Source: Priapulus caudatus
Taxonomy: Eukaryota; Priapulida; Priapulimorpha; Priapulimorphida; Priapulidae
Assembly: GCF_000485595.1 (NCBI RefSeq)
Contig: NW_014577180.1
Location: 502,977-544,311, forward strand
DNA: 41,335 bases
Direction of reading: 5' to 3'
In this document: positions 10,771-22,104 of the stretch, in pieces
How positions within the stretch are numbered: position 1 is the first letter of the stretch
Layout of the letters: every line of letters starts with the position of its first letter
Position numbers and translations under genes: made by a program
The notes under the pieces: generated by a model
Databases searched by the model: none
The model's input: only the letters and a program-made list of their open reading frames with translations
Told to the model about the DNA's origin: nothing

Positions 10771-11223
10771 TTAAAGGGATTGTTTACTCTAGGTTCTAGA
10801 GTTATTTTCAGTTAATTTAGGTTAAAATTACGCTACATAAAAAGTTTCATGGTTCAATCATCATTAGAAATATTATTAAAAAATGTTTTAAAACTAACGA
10901 CTACAGTTTGACTACAACGACGGTGGCGCCACTCAAAGCGCACGATCTGATAAGTTGCGCAAAACCACTTTTCAGCCTAGGGCTACAGACCGAGGGTGTT
11001 TCTTATTTATTAATTTAAAAGCAAAAGGATTGTAATATCGTTTTTTTCGGGGTGGCAGCACGGTCGCGGGTGTCATGGCGACGTTCACATTTCGTAGCGG
11101 TGATGTGTAATTAATTATAACAATTAAATTAGGTATCTGGTAACAAATACGTGTGGGTATAGACGATTTGTTATACAGTAAGTACAGTTGTATGCAGTAA
11201 AATCGAGTCTACTATCCCTTTAA
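10771..11223. mobile_element. MITE-like element with TTAA ends and inverted termini
   Basis: The left end reads TTAAAGGGATTGTTTACTC and the reverse complement of the right end reads TTAAAGGGATAGTAGACTC, a 19-base terminal inverted repeat with three mismatches. TTAA at both outermost positions could be a target-site duplication, as for piggyBac-type transposons, or part of the inverted repeat. The 453-bp interior has no open frame of note and contains GGTGGCGCCACTC near its middle. Non-autonomous DNA transposon is the best reading; superfamily is uncertain. Confidence 0.75.
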
Positions 11224-12120
11224 GTGTTAACTTTACTTGTGTGTATGTGTTTTCTATTAGTTATTTGTTTTAAATTGATTTCATTTACTTGCGTTTGTCG
11301 TCGGGCGCCATACAAGGATGATAATTCAAGTTCATACCGCGCCACTCTCTCTATACACATAGCATATACAAGCATTGTACTCGCGAAGATTATCTAAATC
11401 CATTATTCCAAAGAGCAGTATGTAGCAGTAGAGAAACTATAGCCCTAATCTATTCCAACTTATAGATAACTAGCTACTATTGTGTATGGCTTCCGTATAT
11501 TGGCAGTGCCGCGACTTCTTCCCTCTGCAGGGTGTCGACGTCGTTTGCAGGTGACATGACTTATTAGCAATACGGCGCTGTCGCAGCGGTAGTCTGAAAT
11601 AACTGAGCTTGACCAGATGTTACCAATAACGCGCGACTGACGGAATTAGCAATTCAATAATATATCGCTCGGGCGCGCGCTATCGGTGTTACAGCGTGCG
11701 TGAAGAGGCTGACGATAGGAGATGGAATTGCGCGTCGCATGTGTGTCATCGCTGGTGGAATTACTGGTCGATGTACGGCACATATGTATAAGCAGCGGTG
11801 AGAGCGTAAGAGGACTGCGAGATCTGGCGAACATGGCGGCGTTTCGGTCGAATGATATCAGCGGCAGTTGCAGTTGCAGTATGAGTATTATTATTATATT
11901 AAACATATCACTACTCGATGCAAATGTCAGAACTAAGCACAGAGATAGAGACTTAGCCGCGGTCTCTCTAATCCATATGATCACTGCCTCCCAACGGTAA
12001 CCACTGATAGCGTCTCACACAATGCTGCAGAGACGCGACATGACCTCGTTGTAAACTTCAAATTTCGGATCTCATTAGGTTTCCATGGCGAGCGCTAGTC
12101 ATTCATTCGGCCGACCTAGT
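11224..12120. other. sequence without recognised feature
   Basis: No repeat or gene recognised. Two overlapping frames on opposite strands (11722-12000 plus, 92 codons; 11646-11984 minus, 112 codons) contain mixed residues but no motif, and overlapping opposite frames of this size are expected by chance. Confidence 0.45.
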
Positions 12121-12235
12121 CAGTACTGTTATGGTAAGATACAACGCGACTCACTTATCGCTTGATCCTATATTACAATCAGTATTGTTATTGTATGATA
12201 CAACGGGACTGACTTATCACTTGATCTCTCCTATG
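12121..12235. repeat. two-copy 59-bp tandem duplication
   Basis: CAGTACTGTTATGGTAAGAT at 12121 recurs as CAGTATTGTTATTGTATGAT at 12180, followed in both by ATACAACG, GACT and ACTTATC. The units differ at several bases, so the duplication is not recent. Confidence 0.8.
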
Positions 12236-13149
12236 CATTCCACTGTTTATTGTTTTCGGATACCAAAAATTATCGCACTGTTAGGTGATCACCAGTAGGA
12301 GCGCCTAAGCACATTAAAAATGATACGCTAAAAATTACTATTTAAAAGCAAGTAAAATATCAAGTATATCAAATGGTTGTCCTTGTCGTAGCGGCCAATT
12401 TATGTTGGGATGGCTCGCAGCGCATTCTGCGATAGGAATACGCAGGTCTACGTAGGTAGGAAACCAACGTAGACTGGGCAGTGCGTTACACCAGAAATGC
12501 TGGCAGGTTCGGTTTCGGTTTCGTTTTCAATGTCAGGCGTTAGCTGGTGTTTCTCGACAGTCGGCAGCCCGGATATTCACGCGAAGCGCAAAAAACGCTG
12601 CGTAGAGGCACACTAACACAACTACGCTGCACCGATTATTACGCAATCAACGGGTCCACTATAAACGCCAAAGCCCTATAATCGCTGAGTTGAGCAGTTC
12701 TGGCGATTGCACGACGGGTTTGACTACCCAGGTAGCTAGACATTTCCTAGAAATGCTCGTAAAAAGTTTTTTGCTACTCGGCGCGCTTTGTTTGCTGTAA
12801 AAAACGCAGTTTAAACGTTTTCCGTCAAGACACGCCCACAGCGACTGCCAATCACCGACACGTGTCTCGTCACGCGCGCCTACCAGCGAGCCGAGCTCTG
12901 TTGCTGGGCAAATTTCCCGTGATTATACATGACCGGTATACGGCCCGTACCAACGTCAGTCTAGCACATATGCCGTCCGATAGATCGCGCCACTACGCTA
13001 TATACACACCATCACCACCATCACGTCATGAGTTTTACTCGTAAATAACTTCATTCAGTTGCCGTTTGTCCTTTAGAGGTGAAATGACCAGTGTTATTAT
13101 TGCATTTCTTCATATTCATAGAACTAGTCTACTATACCTAGTACCTACT
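12236..13149. other. sequence without recognised feature
   Basis: Mixed composition with no tandem repeat or long open frame (the largest is 60 codons at 12862-13044 plus, without a recognisable motif). A small inverted pair GTCTACGT / ACGTAGAC lies at 12446-12474. Confidence 0.45.
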
Positions 13150-13400
13150 ACTAGTACCTATACTTAGCTACTACCCCCCACAGTACTAGTACTACTACTA
13201 CTACTACTACTAGTACTAGTACTAGTTACTACTACTAGTACTAGTACTACTAGACTACTATTACTCCTACTACTAGTTACTACTATAGTACTAGAGCTAC
13301 TACTACTAGTACTCCTACTACTAGTTACTACTATAGTACTAGAGCTACTACTACTAGTACTAATATTATATAGTATAGTACTAGAGCTAGTACTACTACT
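13150..13400. repeat. TAC/TAG trinucleotide block with internal duplication
   Basis: Runs of CTA with TAG interruptions fill the interval. A unit of about 50 bases containing TACTATAGTACTAGAGC is present twice (around 13280 and 13328), with a third partial copy near 13375. ACTAGT palindromes recur through the block. Confidence 0.85.
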
Positions 13401-14201
13401 AGCTCCAAGAAACGGTCTTTGCTAGGGTTACAATACCCCTATACTAGACAACCCCTGCTTATATAGCAAGCAATTTACTCTAGCTAGTTTCTGATACTGA
13501 CAATAACAATGGCAGTGGGAGATTGTAGTGGTAGGAGGTGCATTAGTCCGAGCCGACGCAGACCCCAGTAATGGAGGTGATGATAAACCCGCACCCTCAC
13601 ATTAGCAAAGCGGAGTTATAACGTCTGCATTTGCGGACTAGGGGTGCATATGATATAAGGCAAGGTCACATAGATGATAGAGATGCCAGATAATGTATTA
13701 ATTGTTTATATATAGAAAAAGAAGCTGTCAGGAAATCGTTAGATACTATATATAATGCTAATGAAGTAAGCTGTATTCAAATGCTGCACTTTCGCCTGCT
13801 GTCATCGAAAATCGAAAATCAAAATACTAACTCGTTCGTACACTCAGGATACCACTGCCACAATGCTAGCACTATTTTTAAAGTGGGCGGAGCTCCGGGG
13901 AAATGCAGCGAATGGCGATTTTTAAACAGCGTATGATTTGAAAAAGGTAACTGGGCGCACAATCCGCGTACTATTTTGTATCACTATTTTATCAATTTTT
14001 TTATTAAATAATGTCCGATTTTTCTTATGTTTGGAACTTATAGTAAAAACGCCTAAGACCACACGGAAATGGAACCACGGCGAAATCAAAAGCTTTGCTC
14101 TCGCCCCCCCCCATCTGTACGACCCCCATGTAAGTCGCGAGTTCCTCCCACGTCCCAAATGTCTGCCCTCTGTGTCCCCCGCTAAAATTGCGGACTGTTC
14201 A
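13401..14201. other. sequence without recognised feature
   Basis: No repeat matching the rest of the window. Two overlapping frames on opposite strands (13938-14255 plus, 105 codons; 13922-14158 minus, 78 codons) share no known motif. The plus frame begins with a hydrophobic stretch but runs through the 14202-14262 hairpin, arguing against a real protein. Confidence 0.4.
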
Positions 14202-14262
14202 CTGGCAGCTATGGATCCGTGCTACGACCTATGCATTCGGCGCACGGATCCATAGCTGCCAG
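14202..14262. repeat. perfect 21-bp inverted repeat (hairpin)
   Basis: CTGGCAGCTATGGATCCGTG plus C at 14202-14222 is exactly complementary to 14242-14262, leaving a 19-base loop. The arms contain a BamHI-type GGATCC. No U-rich tract follows, so it does not look like a terminator, and no target duplications were seen. Confidence 0.9.
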
Positions 14263-14464
14263 CGCTGCATACTGTGGTAGGACGTTTCCGCGGTCGCGTG
14301 CGCCTTGCCGCGAAACTGCGCACAAGATCTGCGCTCAGCGGTTAGGATCAACACCTCCTTCCGGCAACACTTCTCTGGTATCCCGTCTCTCCGGATTGGC
14401 AGTGAGTCAGTTGTACATGTGAGTGTGAAGGCACAACAGTGTTGGTGCAGCAGTGAAATAGCTA
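14263..14464. other. GC-richer stretch without recognised feature
   Basis: Non-repetitive sequence with CGCG-rich segments between the hairpin and the 44-bp duplication. Nothing further recognised. Confidence 0.4.
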
Positions 14465-14552
14465 GTTAATATACTGTATACTGCATTAGAAGCAAGAAGA
14501 AGAAAGAAGTTAATATACTGCATATTGCATTAGAAGCTAGAAGAAAAAAGAA
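14465..14552. repeat. two-copy 44-bp tandem duplication
   Basis: GTTAATATACTGTATACTGC at 14465 recurs as GTTAATATACTGCATATTGC at 14509; both continue ATTAGAAGC and AGAAGAA. Few differences separate the two units. Confidence 0.85.
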
Positions 14553-15170
14553 CCAAGTCGGAAACTGTGTTTTTACCCGGATACGATATCGTGCTATATT
14601 GACGGGCTTACTCTATTGACCCATGTATTTAGTTTAGTTTATTAATCTATGATTCTATGTAGCGTGTTTCAATATTGTGCCATAAGTGAGAGTCTTTACC
14701 AGCATATTCCTTTTGTGATTTATATTGTGCACTCACTAGATGCTGCTTGTTGTTAGTCGAATTGTCAAGTGTTCAGATACCAGTTGGATGCTCAATACTT
14801 CACACGCAGTAATTTCAAATACTGATTCAGAGTTTTCATGTATTATTTTGACGTAAGGCGAATCCCAATGATAAGAGAGACACTTTGCATATGTCACCAA
14901 TTTAAAAGGAGATACGAGGCTTGCACAGCAAGAGAGGCATACTCATAATAAATTGGCGTAATTTCATAATAATGTTGTATATTCAGTAGCTTTCGCCACA
15001 CAGAATCATAGAATCGTTCGAACTGTTTTTGTCAGAATATTGCTTACCCCTTCATATTTTGTTTCTCTGTTACGATTCTATCCTTAGAATTAAGTAAATA
15101 TCTGTTGCAGAGTTTTCTCTAAATGTTGTTTCTACGCGTTTTTGCCCGAGTAACGTTGGATACCCGGCTT
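14553..15170. other. AT-rich stretch without recognised feature
   Basis: No match to other parts of the window, no tandem repeat and no open frame of interest. Confidence 0.45.
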
Positions 15171-15171
15171 G

Positions 15172-15226
<55 letters not shown>

Positions 15227-15242
15227 CGAAAGAAAGAGAGAG
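15171..15242. repeat. (TA)n(GA)n compound microsatellite
   Basis: About 10 TA units followed by GA units with AAAG interruptions. It forms the left edge of family D copy 1. Confidence 0.93.
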
Positions 15243-16912
15243 GGTCATAGTGAAATACAGAGAACAGATGCCAAACAGGTCACGCGTTTGCGCCAGACAT
15301 GGCCCAGTTTTATCACACCTCTTCTTGGGTTTTGAAGCTAATTTACGCGCAGTGAAATGGGAGGCACACGTAGAGTTTTATTTTAGTGCTATAAGGTAGT
15401 CAGTTGATTATGCATGACACGCAAGCTACTCGCTGCCTTAGTACATAGTAACTGGAGAAATTAGGCGTTTGGATGCGCATTGAGTGAAGCTTTTAAAGGA
15501 GTAACGACTTGTGGCGTTTTACGCTTAGACGGGACTTGCTAACGGTCTAGCGCTTAGTTGAACTAATTGTCTACGGCAGGCCCCGCTTATGTCATGTCAG
15601 CCAATCTATAACCTTGGTTTCTCAGGCAGATTGATCGTATCCTTAAGCGAGTAATTGCAACTTAACACTCGCGGCGCATGCACGAAATCCCCGATGATCG
15701 GCATAAAAACAATAGTCAAGTATTGTAGATAACGAGTACAAAGCAGCTCGACAAATTAGGTCCATTACATTCATTTTTAATTACAAATTGAGAATCTATA
15801 GATCTTCTTTTCATGAAGCCAGAATCGAACTCGCCAGCGTGTCATTTGCTGCGTAAGCGACTACTCGCCACAACAGCGAATCTCTATGGTTACCTCGCGG
15901 CACTAGTCGGGTGCTATTAAAGCTCCACGCTATTACGCCATACAGTTGATTGAGTATACTATACCTCCGCGTGAATGTATATTTTTATGGAAGTAAAAAC
16001 GTCGGAATACTGGCCTTCTTCAGCAATTACGATGCGTTAGTGCGAGACATCTAATCTCACCAACCACGGTCATAAGATGCCGCAGACAAGACACAGAATC
16101 TTGTTTGTTCACGAGCGACAATCCGCCCAGCGCAGCAAACATTCGAGAGAGAGACAAGGCCCTAAACCGTACCCGCGGGCATCAGAAATATCTGCTAGCA
16201 AGTCTATCGGGCGCGTGAAGCCCCTTCTTGTGCAGCTGCCCTCTGCAATCCGGCTCACTGTCCTCCAGCCATGTGTGCCGCTCTCGGGTCGCTCACAGTC
16301 TCCCTCTCTGTCTGCGTGACGCGCCCCCTTGTCTCGCTCGTTTCGCATCGCGCATTCATCTTTCCGGCGACGGCATCCCCCTCTCATGTTATGCTTCTTT
16401 CATTTCATTGCACTGTAATTGATGTATTCTTGCCTCCATGCACCATTTCCTTATGACGTATCGTGAACATATATATATATAATATTATATTATAACGATA
16501 TAGGTATATCACTAGTAGTATATCGTAATACATATTTGTGAATTGCGTGTGCTGTTTGTCGCAGTTCTCCGATGCTCAATCCGAATACGGAGCACTCCTC
16601 AGAAATGGTCCTATGATGTTCAGTAAGAGTAGAATCTGTAGGTCTGCCACTATGGAGAATGACATGGGCGCACCACTTGACCTTTGACCTCCGAGGTGCA
16701 TTAATAAGCAAACAACAAGTGCCACGCGACTCGTAACCACCCCAACAGGAAAAAAGTGAGCAAAAATTTATACTGGGGCCTCTGCAAGCAGCATTAAAAT
16801 AAGCGGCGCCCCTGCCGCTGCAACCAAATAAACGGGCCCATGCGCAACCAGGATTCAAGTCACTTTGCTTGTAACTAAAGATAAGTAGATAAAGTAGAAT
16901 AAACTAGTTACA
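15243..16912 (+). repeat. long interspersed repeat family D, copy 1
   Basis: The first half matches the reverse complement of 24690-25225 and the second half matches 17735-18530 and the reverse complement of 23890-24690. Landmarks are TTTGGATGCGCATTG, GGCAGGCCCCGCTTATG, CATACAGTTGATTG, GAAATATCTGCTAGC, a CT-rich run, a TA run at 16468, and the end AAGTCACTTTGCTTGTAACT followed by GATAAA-like units. Relative to copies 2 and 3 this copy carries scattered extra bases nearly everywhere, suggesting uncorrected sequence. The element is unidentified and has no intact coding frame. Confidence 0.8.
15812..15880 (-). repeat. tRNA-like segment inside family D
   Basis: On the minus strand, TGGCGAGTAGTCGCTTACGC (15851-15870) resembles a D-arm and A box, and GAGTTCGATTC (15822-15832) resembles a B box. 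The spacing between boxes is about 38 bases, a little short for a tRNA, and the stems are imperfect. The corresponding part of copy 3 (about 24690-24760) keeps the first box but has lost the second. Confidence 0.4.
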
Positions 16913-17364
16913 AAGTAAATACGACTAGAAATATAGATAAGATAGATAAATAGGAATAGATCAGATAAGGTTTGCAGATAACACACACGCAGATAAATAC
17001 TATAAAATAATCAGTGATAGATACCAAAAGATAGGAGAAGACGAATAGCTATAGTATACGAATAGATTCAGAATACGGGATAATGATAGCATACGAATAA
17101 GAATAAAGTAGGAATGTAGCCAAATAGATTATTGATTTAAGAATAGGAATTGACGGAGTGAAATAAACAATAGACTACATAGATAGCATAGATAGATAGA
17201 CTGGAACCTGGATGGATGGATGAGAATTGGTGGATATATAATGGATGGATGGAGATTGAGATAAGGATGAGTTAGATAGATAGTGAGAAGATGAGATAGA
17301 TCTATGATAGATAGACGATAGATAGCTAAGACTAGATAGATAAGTGATAGATAGAATAGATAGA
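16913..17364. repeat. highly interrupted GATA-type array
   Basis: GATA and GAATA units with frequent interruptions, becoming regular GATA only around 17185-17200 and 17270-17365. It corresponds in position to the clean GATA array that follows family D copy 2 at 18536. The difference looks like base-level insertion noise. Confidence 0.7.
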
Positions 17365-17685
17365 TCAGGATCGGAGGATGGATGGATGGATGGATGGATG
17401 GATGGATTGGATGAATGGAATGGCGATGGATGGATTGGTGATGCGATGGATGGATGGATGGATGGAGGGTGATCGGATGGATGGATGGATGGAATGGATG
17501 GATGCGATGGGATCGGATGGAGATGGATGGAATGACTGCATGGATGGGATGGATCGGATGGATGACTGGATGGATGGAGGATTGCATGATGGATGGATGG
17601 ATGAGTAGGATGCGATGGATGGATGGATGGATGGATGGGATGTGATGGATGATGGATGGATGGATGGATGGATGGAAGTGGATGG
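17365..17685. repeat. (GGAT)n array up to the assembly gap
   Basis: GGAT tetranucleotides with GGAAT and GCGAT variants. Frames on both strands (Met-Asp-Gly-Trp on one, Ser-Ile-His-Pro on the other) come from the repeat. Confidence 0.9.
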
Positions 17686-17710
17686 NNNNNNNNNNNNNNN
17701 NNNNNNNNNN
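17686..17710. other. assembly gap of 25 N
   Basis: Exactly 25 undetermined bases between a GGAT array and the middle of a family D copy. A fixed 25-N run is usually a placeholder, so the true distance is unknown. Confidence 0.97.
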
Positions 17711-18188
17711 TTACTGCACACTCGCTATTCACGACGTTTACCATACAGTTGATTGTATATACCGCGTGGAAATGTATATTTATTGAAGTAAAAACGTCGA
17801 ATCTGCCTTCTTACATTACGTCGTTGAGTGTGGCGGGATCTAATCTTCCAACCACCGTCATAAATGCCGAGACAAACACGATGTTGTTGCGAGCGCCAAT
17901 TCGCCCCGCAGCGAAACATCGAGAGAGAGGACAAGGCCTAAACCGTACGCCGCGGGGCATCAGAAATATCTGCTAGCTTGTCCTTTCGGCGTGCACCCTT
18001 CCTTGTCGCTCTCGCTCGCTCTGTCTCAGCCTGTTGCGCTCTCTCGCTCAGTCTCCTCTCTGTCTCGTGCGCGCCCTTTCTCGCCTCTTGCTTCGCGCTC
18101 TCTTTCGGCCCACCCCTCTCTCTTATCTATCTTTTCATTCATCCTGTTTATGTTTCTCTCCCCATTTCCTCTATGCGTATGTGAAATA

Positions 18189-18232
<44 letters not shown>

Positions 18233-18535
18233 ATACATATTTGTGAATGCGTGTCTGTTTGTCAGTTCTCGATGCAAATCAATACGGAGCACTCTAGAAA
18301 AATCTATGATGTTCAGTAAAGGTAAATTTTGCGTGTGAATGACATGGGCACATTGGATTTTTGACCCGGAGGTCATTTAAGCCAACAGAAAAGTGGGGAA
18401 AAAGTGGCAAAAATATACTGGGCTCTGCCAGCAGCATTAAATAAGCGCCGCCCTGCGCCAACAAATAAACGGGCCATGCCGCAACAGGATTTCAAGTCAC
18501 TTGCTTGTAACTAAAGATACAGTAGATAAATAAAT
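17711..18535 (+). repeat. family D, copy 2 (5' part missing at the gap)
   Basis: The copy begins TTACTGCACACTCGC, which matches the middle of copy 3 in reverse complement, so roughly the first 700 bases of the element are absent or lie in the gap. It continues through GAAATATCTGCTAGC, a CT-rich run, a TA array (18192-18229), ATACGGAGCACTCTAGA and ends GTCACTTGCTTGTAACT with a GATAAATAAATA tail. A minus-strand frame (18026-18376) shares about 30 codons with the frame in copy 3 at 23927-24190. Confidence 0.85.
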
Positions 18536-18668
18536 AAATAGTTACATAGATAGATAGAAATATAGATAGATAGATAAATAGATAGATAGATAGATAGATA
18601 CACAGATAAATATATAAATAGATAGATAGATACATAGATAGATAGATAGTAGAATAGATAGATAGATA

Positions 18669-18702
<34 letters not shown>

Positions 18703-18828
18703 GATAGAATAGATAGATTAGATAGATACATAGATACATAGATACATAGATAGATTAGGATGATGGATGGATGGATGGGATGGATGATAATGGATGGATG
18801 GATAGATAGATAGATAGATAGATTAGAT

Positions 18829-18893
<65 letters not shown>

Positions 18894-19233
18894 TGGCATG
18901 GATTGGATGGATGGATTGGATGAATGGATGGATGGATGGTGGATGGCTGATGGATGGATTGGATGGATGGATGGATGGCATGGATGGATGGATGGATGGA
19001 TTGATGGATGGATGGATGGTATGGCATGATGATGGCATGGATGGTAGGTATGGATGGATTGGATGGATGGATGATGATGGTGGATGGATGGATGGATGGA
19101 TGGATGGATGGATGGATGATGGATGGAATGGGGATGGATGGAATGGATGGATGCGAATGGTATGGATGGCGATGGATGGATGCGATGGATGGATGGAATG
19201 GATGGATGGATGGATGGATAGATAGATGGATGA

Positions 19234-19269
<36 letters not shown>

Positions 19270-19480
19270 GATAGATAGATAGATAGATAGATTAGATAGA
19301 TATCGATAGATAGATAGATAGATAGATGATAGATAAGATAGATAAGATAGTAGATAGATAGGATAGAATAGGATAGATAGATAGATAGATAGATAGATAA
19401 ATAAGATTAGCATTAGATAGTAGATAGATAGTCGATAGATAGATAGATAGATACAAATAACGATACAGATACGATACATA
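18536..19480. repeat. (GATA)n-(GGAT)n-(GATA)n compound array
   Basis: GATA units (to about 18760), GGAT, GATA (18800-18890), a long GGAT block (18897-19220), then GATA again. It directly follows the family D copy 2 tail. Frames of up to 218 codons (Ile-Tyr-Leu-Ser) are repeat translations. Confidence 0.95.
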
Positions 19481-20189
19481 CATTACATACATACAACATA
19501 CAACTACATACATACATACATACATACTATACATACATACTACATACATAACATCTACATATGCATACATATACATACGCATACATTTACATACATACCT
19601 ATCACATCAACTTACATAGATACATAAATACATACTACATACATATTACATAATACATACATACATTTACATACATAATTAATACTACATACATACATTA
19701 CATACATACCATACATACATAACAATACATACATACATTAACATACATACTACAGAACATACATACATACATAACATACATAACATACATACATAATAAC
19801 ATACATACTAACATACATACATACATACATACATACATACATACATACATACATACATACATTACATACTGACATTACATAACATACTACATACATACAT
19901 ACATTAAATACATACAATACATACATACTCATACTATACCATACATACATACATACATACTACATTACATACATACATACATAATACATATATTACATAC
20001 ATACATACATACATCATACATTACTTACATACATACATACATACATACATACATTAATCATTTTAAACATTTACAATTACATACATACATACATTACATA
20101 CCATACATTACATACATACATACATACTCATACATACATACATACATACATACATACATTACATACATTACATAAATACATACATACAT

Positions 20190-20239
<50 letters not shown>

Positions 20240-20910
20240 TTACATACATACTACATACATACATACATACATACATACATACATACATACATACATTACA
20301 ATACATACATAATACATACTATTACATACATTACATAATACATACATACATACAACATTACATACATACATACATACATTACATACATACATAATACATA
20401 CATCAGTACATACATACATACATACATACATACATACATACGCATTTACATACATACTACATACATACATACATACATACTTATAATACATACATTACAT
20501 ACATACTACATACAATACAAAACAATACATACATACATATCATACATACATACATACATAATACATCATACATACATACATACATACATACATACATACA
20601 TACATACATACATAACATTAATACTACATACATACATAAGTACATACATACATAGCATTACATACTACATACATACATACATAATACATACATACATATA
20701 CATACATATCATTACATACATACATACTACATACATACATTAATACATACATCATTACATACATTACATAATACATACCTACATACTACTCATACATACA
20801 TACATACATTACATACATACATTACATACATACGATACATAAAAAAAAAAACATAACATACTACATACATACATACCATACATACATTACATACACACAC
20901 ACACACACAC

Positions 20911-20945
<35 letters not shown>

Positions 20946-21390
20946 CACCACACCACACCACACACATACATTACATACATACATACATTACATACATACT
21001 ACATACATAATAACATACATACATACATACATACAGACATACAATACATACATACATACATACATACATACAATACATACAATAATACATACATACTACC
21101 TACATACATACATACATACATACATATCATACATACATACATTATCATATCATTACTAGCATAGCATACATTCATACATACATACATAACATACATACAT
21201 ACATACATACATACATACATACATACATACATACATTCATACATAATGCATTGCATGCATGCATTTGCCATGGCATGCATCGATTGCATACATACATACC
21301 ATACATACATACATACTACATACATACATACATACATACATGCATTACATATAATGACATACATACATGTACATACATACATACATACAT
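19481..21390. repeat. 1.9 kb (CATA)n array
   Basis: CATA tetranucleotides with frequent TTACATA and CTACATA interruptions. It holds a run of 49 C (20191-20239), a CA block (20893-20965) and a non-repetitive island at 21240-21290 with TGCATGCATGC. On the minus strand it reads Met-Tyr-Val-Cys repeatedly; none of these frames is treated as coding. Confidence 0.95.
20191..20239. repeat. homopolymer run of 49 C
   Basis: Uninterrupted C inside the CATA array. Such a run would form i-motif or, on the other strand, G-quadruplex structures. It is also a plausible sequencing or assembly error because nothing else in the array resembles it. Confidence 0.9.
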
Positions 21391-21800
21391 CAAAGTAGAT
21401 ATACTAGATTAGATTAGATTAGATAGATGGATTAGATAGCGTAGATATATAGATGGTATATATATATTAGAGTAGAGAGATCGACACGATAGATAGATAG
21501 ATGATAGATAGATTATGATGATAGATAGATAGGCATTTTAGATAGATAGATAGATAGATAGGATTAGATGATAGATAGATAATAAGATAGGATAAGATAG
21601 AATGGAATTACATACATACATAGATATATAGTAGGATAGATAAATAGATAGATGCGATGAGATAAATAGATAGATAGATTAAGATAATGAATAATATAGA
21701 TAGATTAGATTTTAGATAATAGATAGATAGATAAGATGATAGATAGATAGATAGATAGATAGATAGAATAGATAGTAGATAGATAGATAGATTATAGATA
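21391..21800. repeat. (GATA)n array, irregular
   Basis: GATA and GATTA units after the CATA array, ending GATAGATTATAGATATTTTTT at the start of a short family E end. A second short CATA patch is at 21609-21622. Confidence 0.88.
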
Positions 21801-21882
21801 TTTTTTGGGCATTTTTCTTTCAACCAAGTGGTCTCACCAATTTGAGCCGCTTTATTTCGGGCAACGCGGAGCTGTTCTGCTA
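21801..21882 (+). repeat. short family E end, second example
   Basis: GGGCATTTTTCTTTCAACCAAG is followed by TTTCGGGCAACGCGGAG and ends TCTGCTAGT, as at 8186-8275. It again follows a GATA array and is itself followed by (TA)n. Confidence 0.6.
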
Positions 21883-21922
21883 GTATATATATATATATAT
21901 ATATTACTATATATATATATAC

Positions 21923-21954
<32 letters not shown>

Positions 21955-22104
21955 GCAGAGACGAGAAGAAAGACGTAGAGAGGAGAGATAGAGGATGAGA
22001 GAGAGAGAGAGACGGAGAGAGAGGAGAGAGACAGAGAGAGGAGCTGTGTGGGCGTTCGTGGTTGCGTGGCGTGCGATGCGTGCGTGCGTGCGTGCATGCG
22101 CATT
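21883..22104. repeat. (TA)n, (GA)n and GCGTGC low-complexity cluster
   Basis: TA runs (21883-21955) are followed by GA-rich sequence (21956-22040) and a GTGC-rich segment (22045-22104) that leads into family C copy 1. Confidence 0.88.

Noticed and set aside
11646-12000. Overlapping opposite-strand frames of 92 and 112 codons
   Set aside because: No motif, and opposite overlapping frames cannot both be genes; their length is within chance expectation.
12446-12474. Small inverted pair GTCTACGT / ACGTAGAC
   Set aside because: Eight-base arms are expected by chance in a window of this size.
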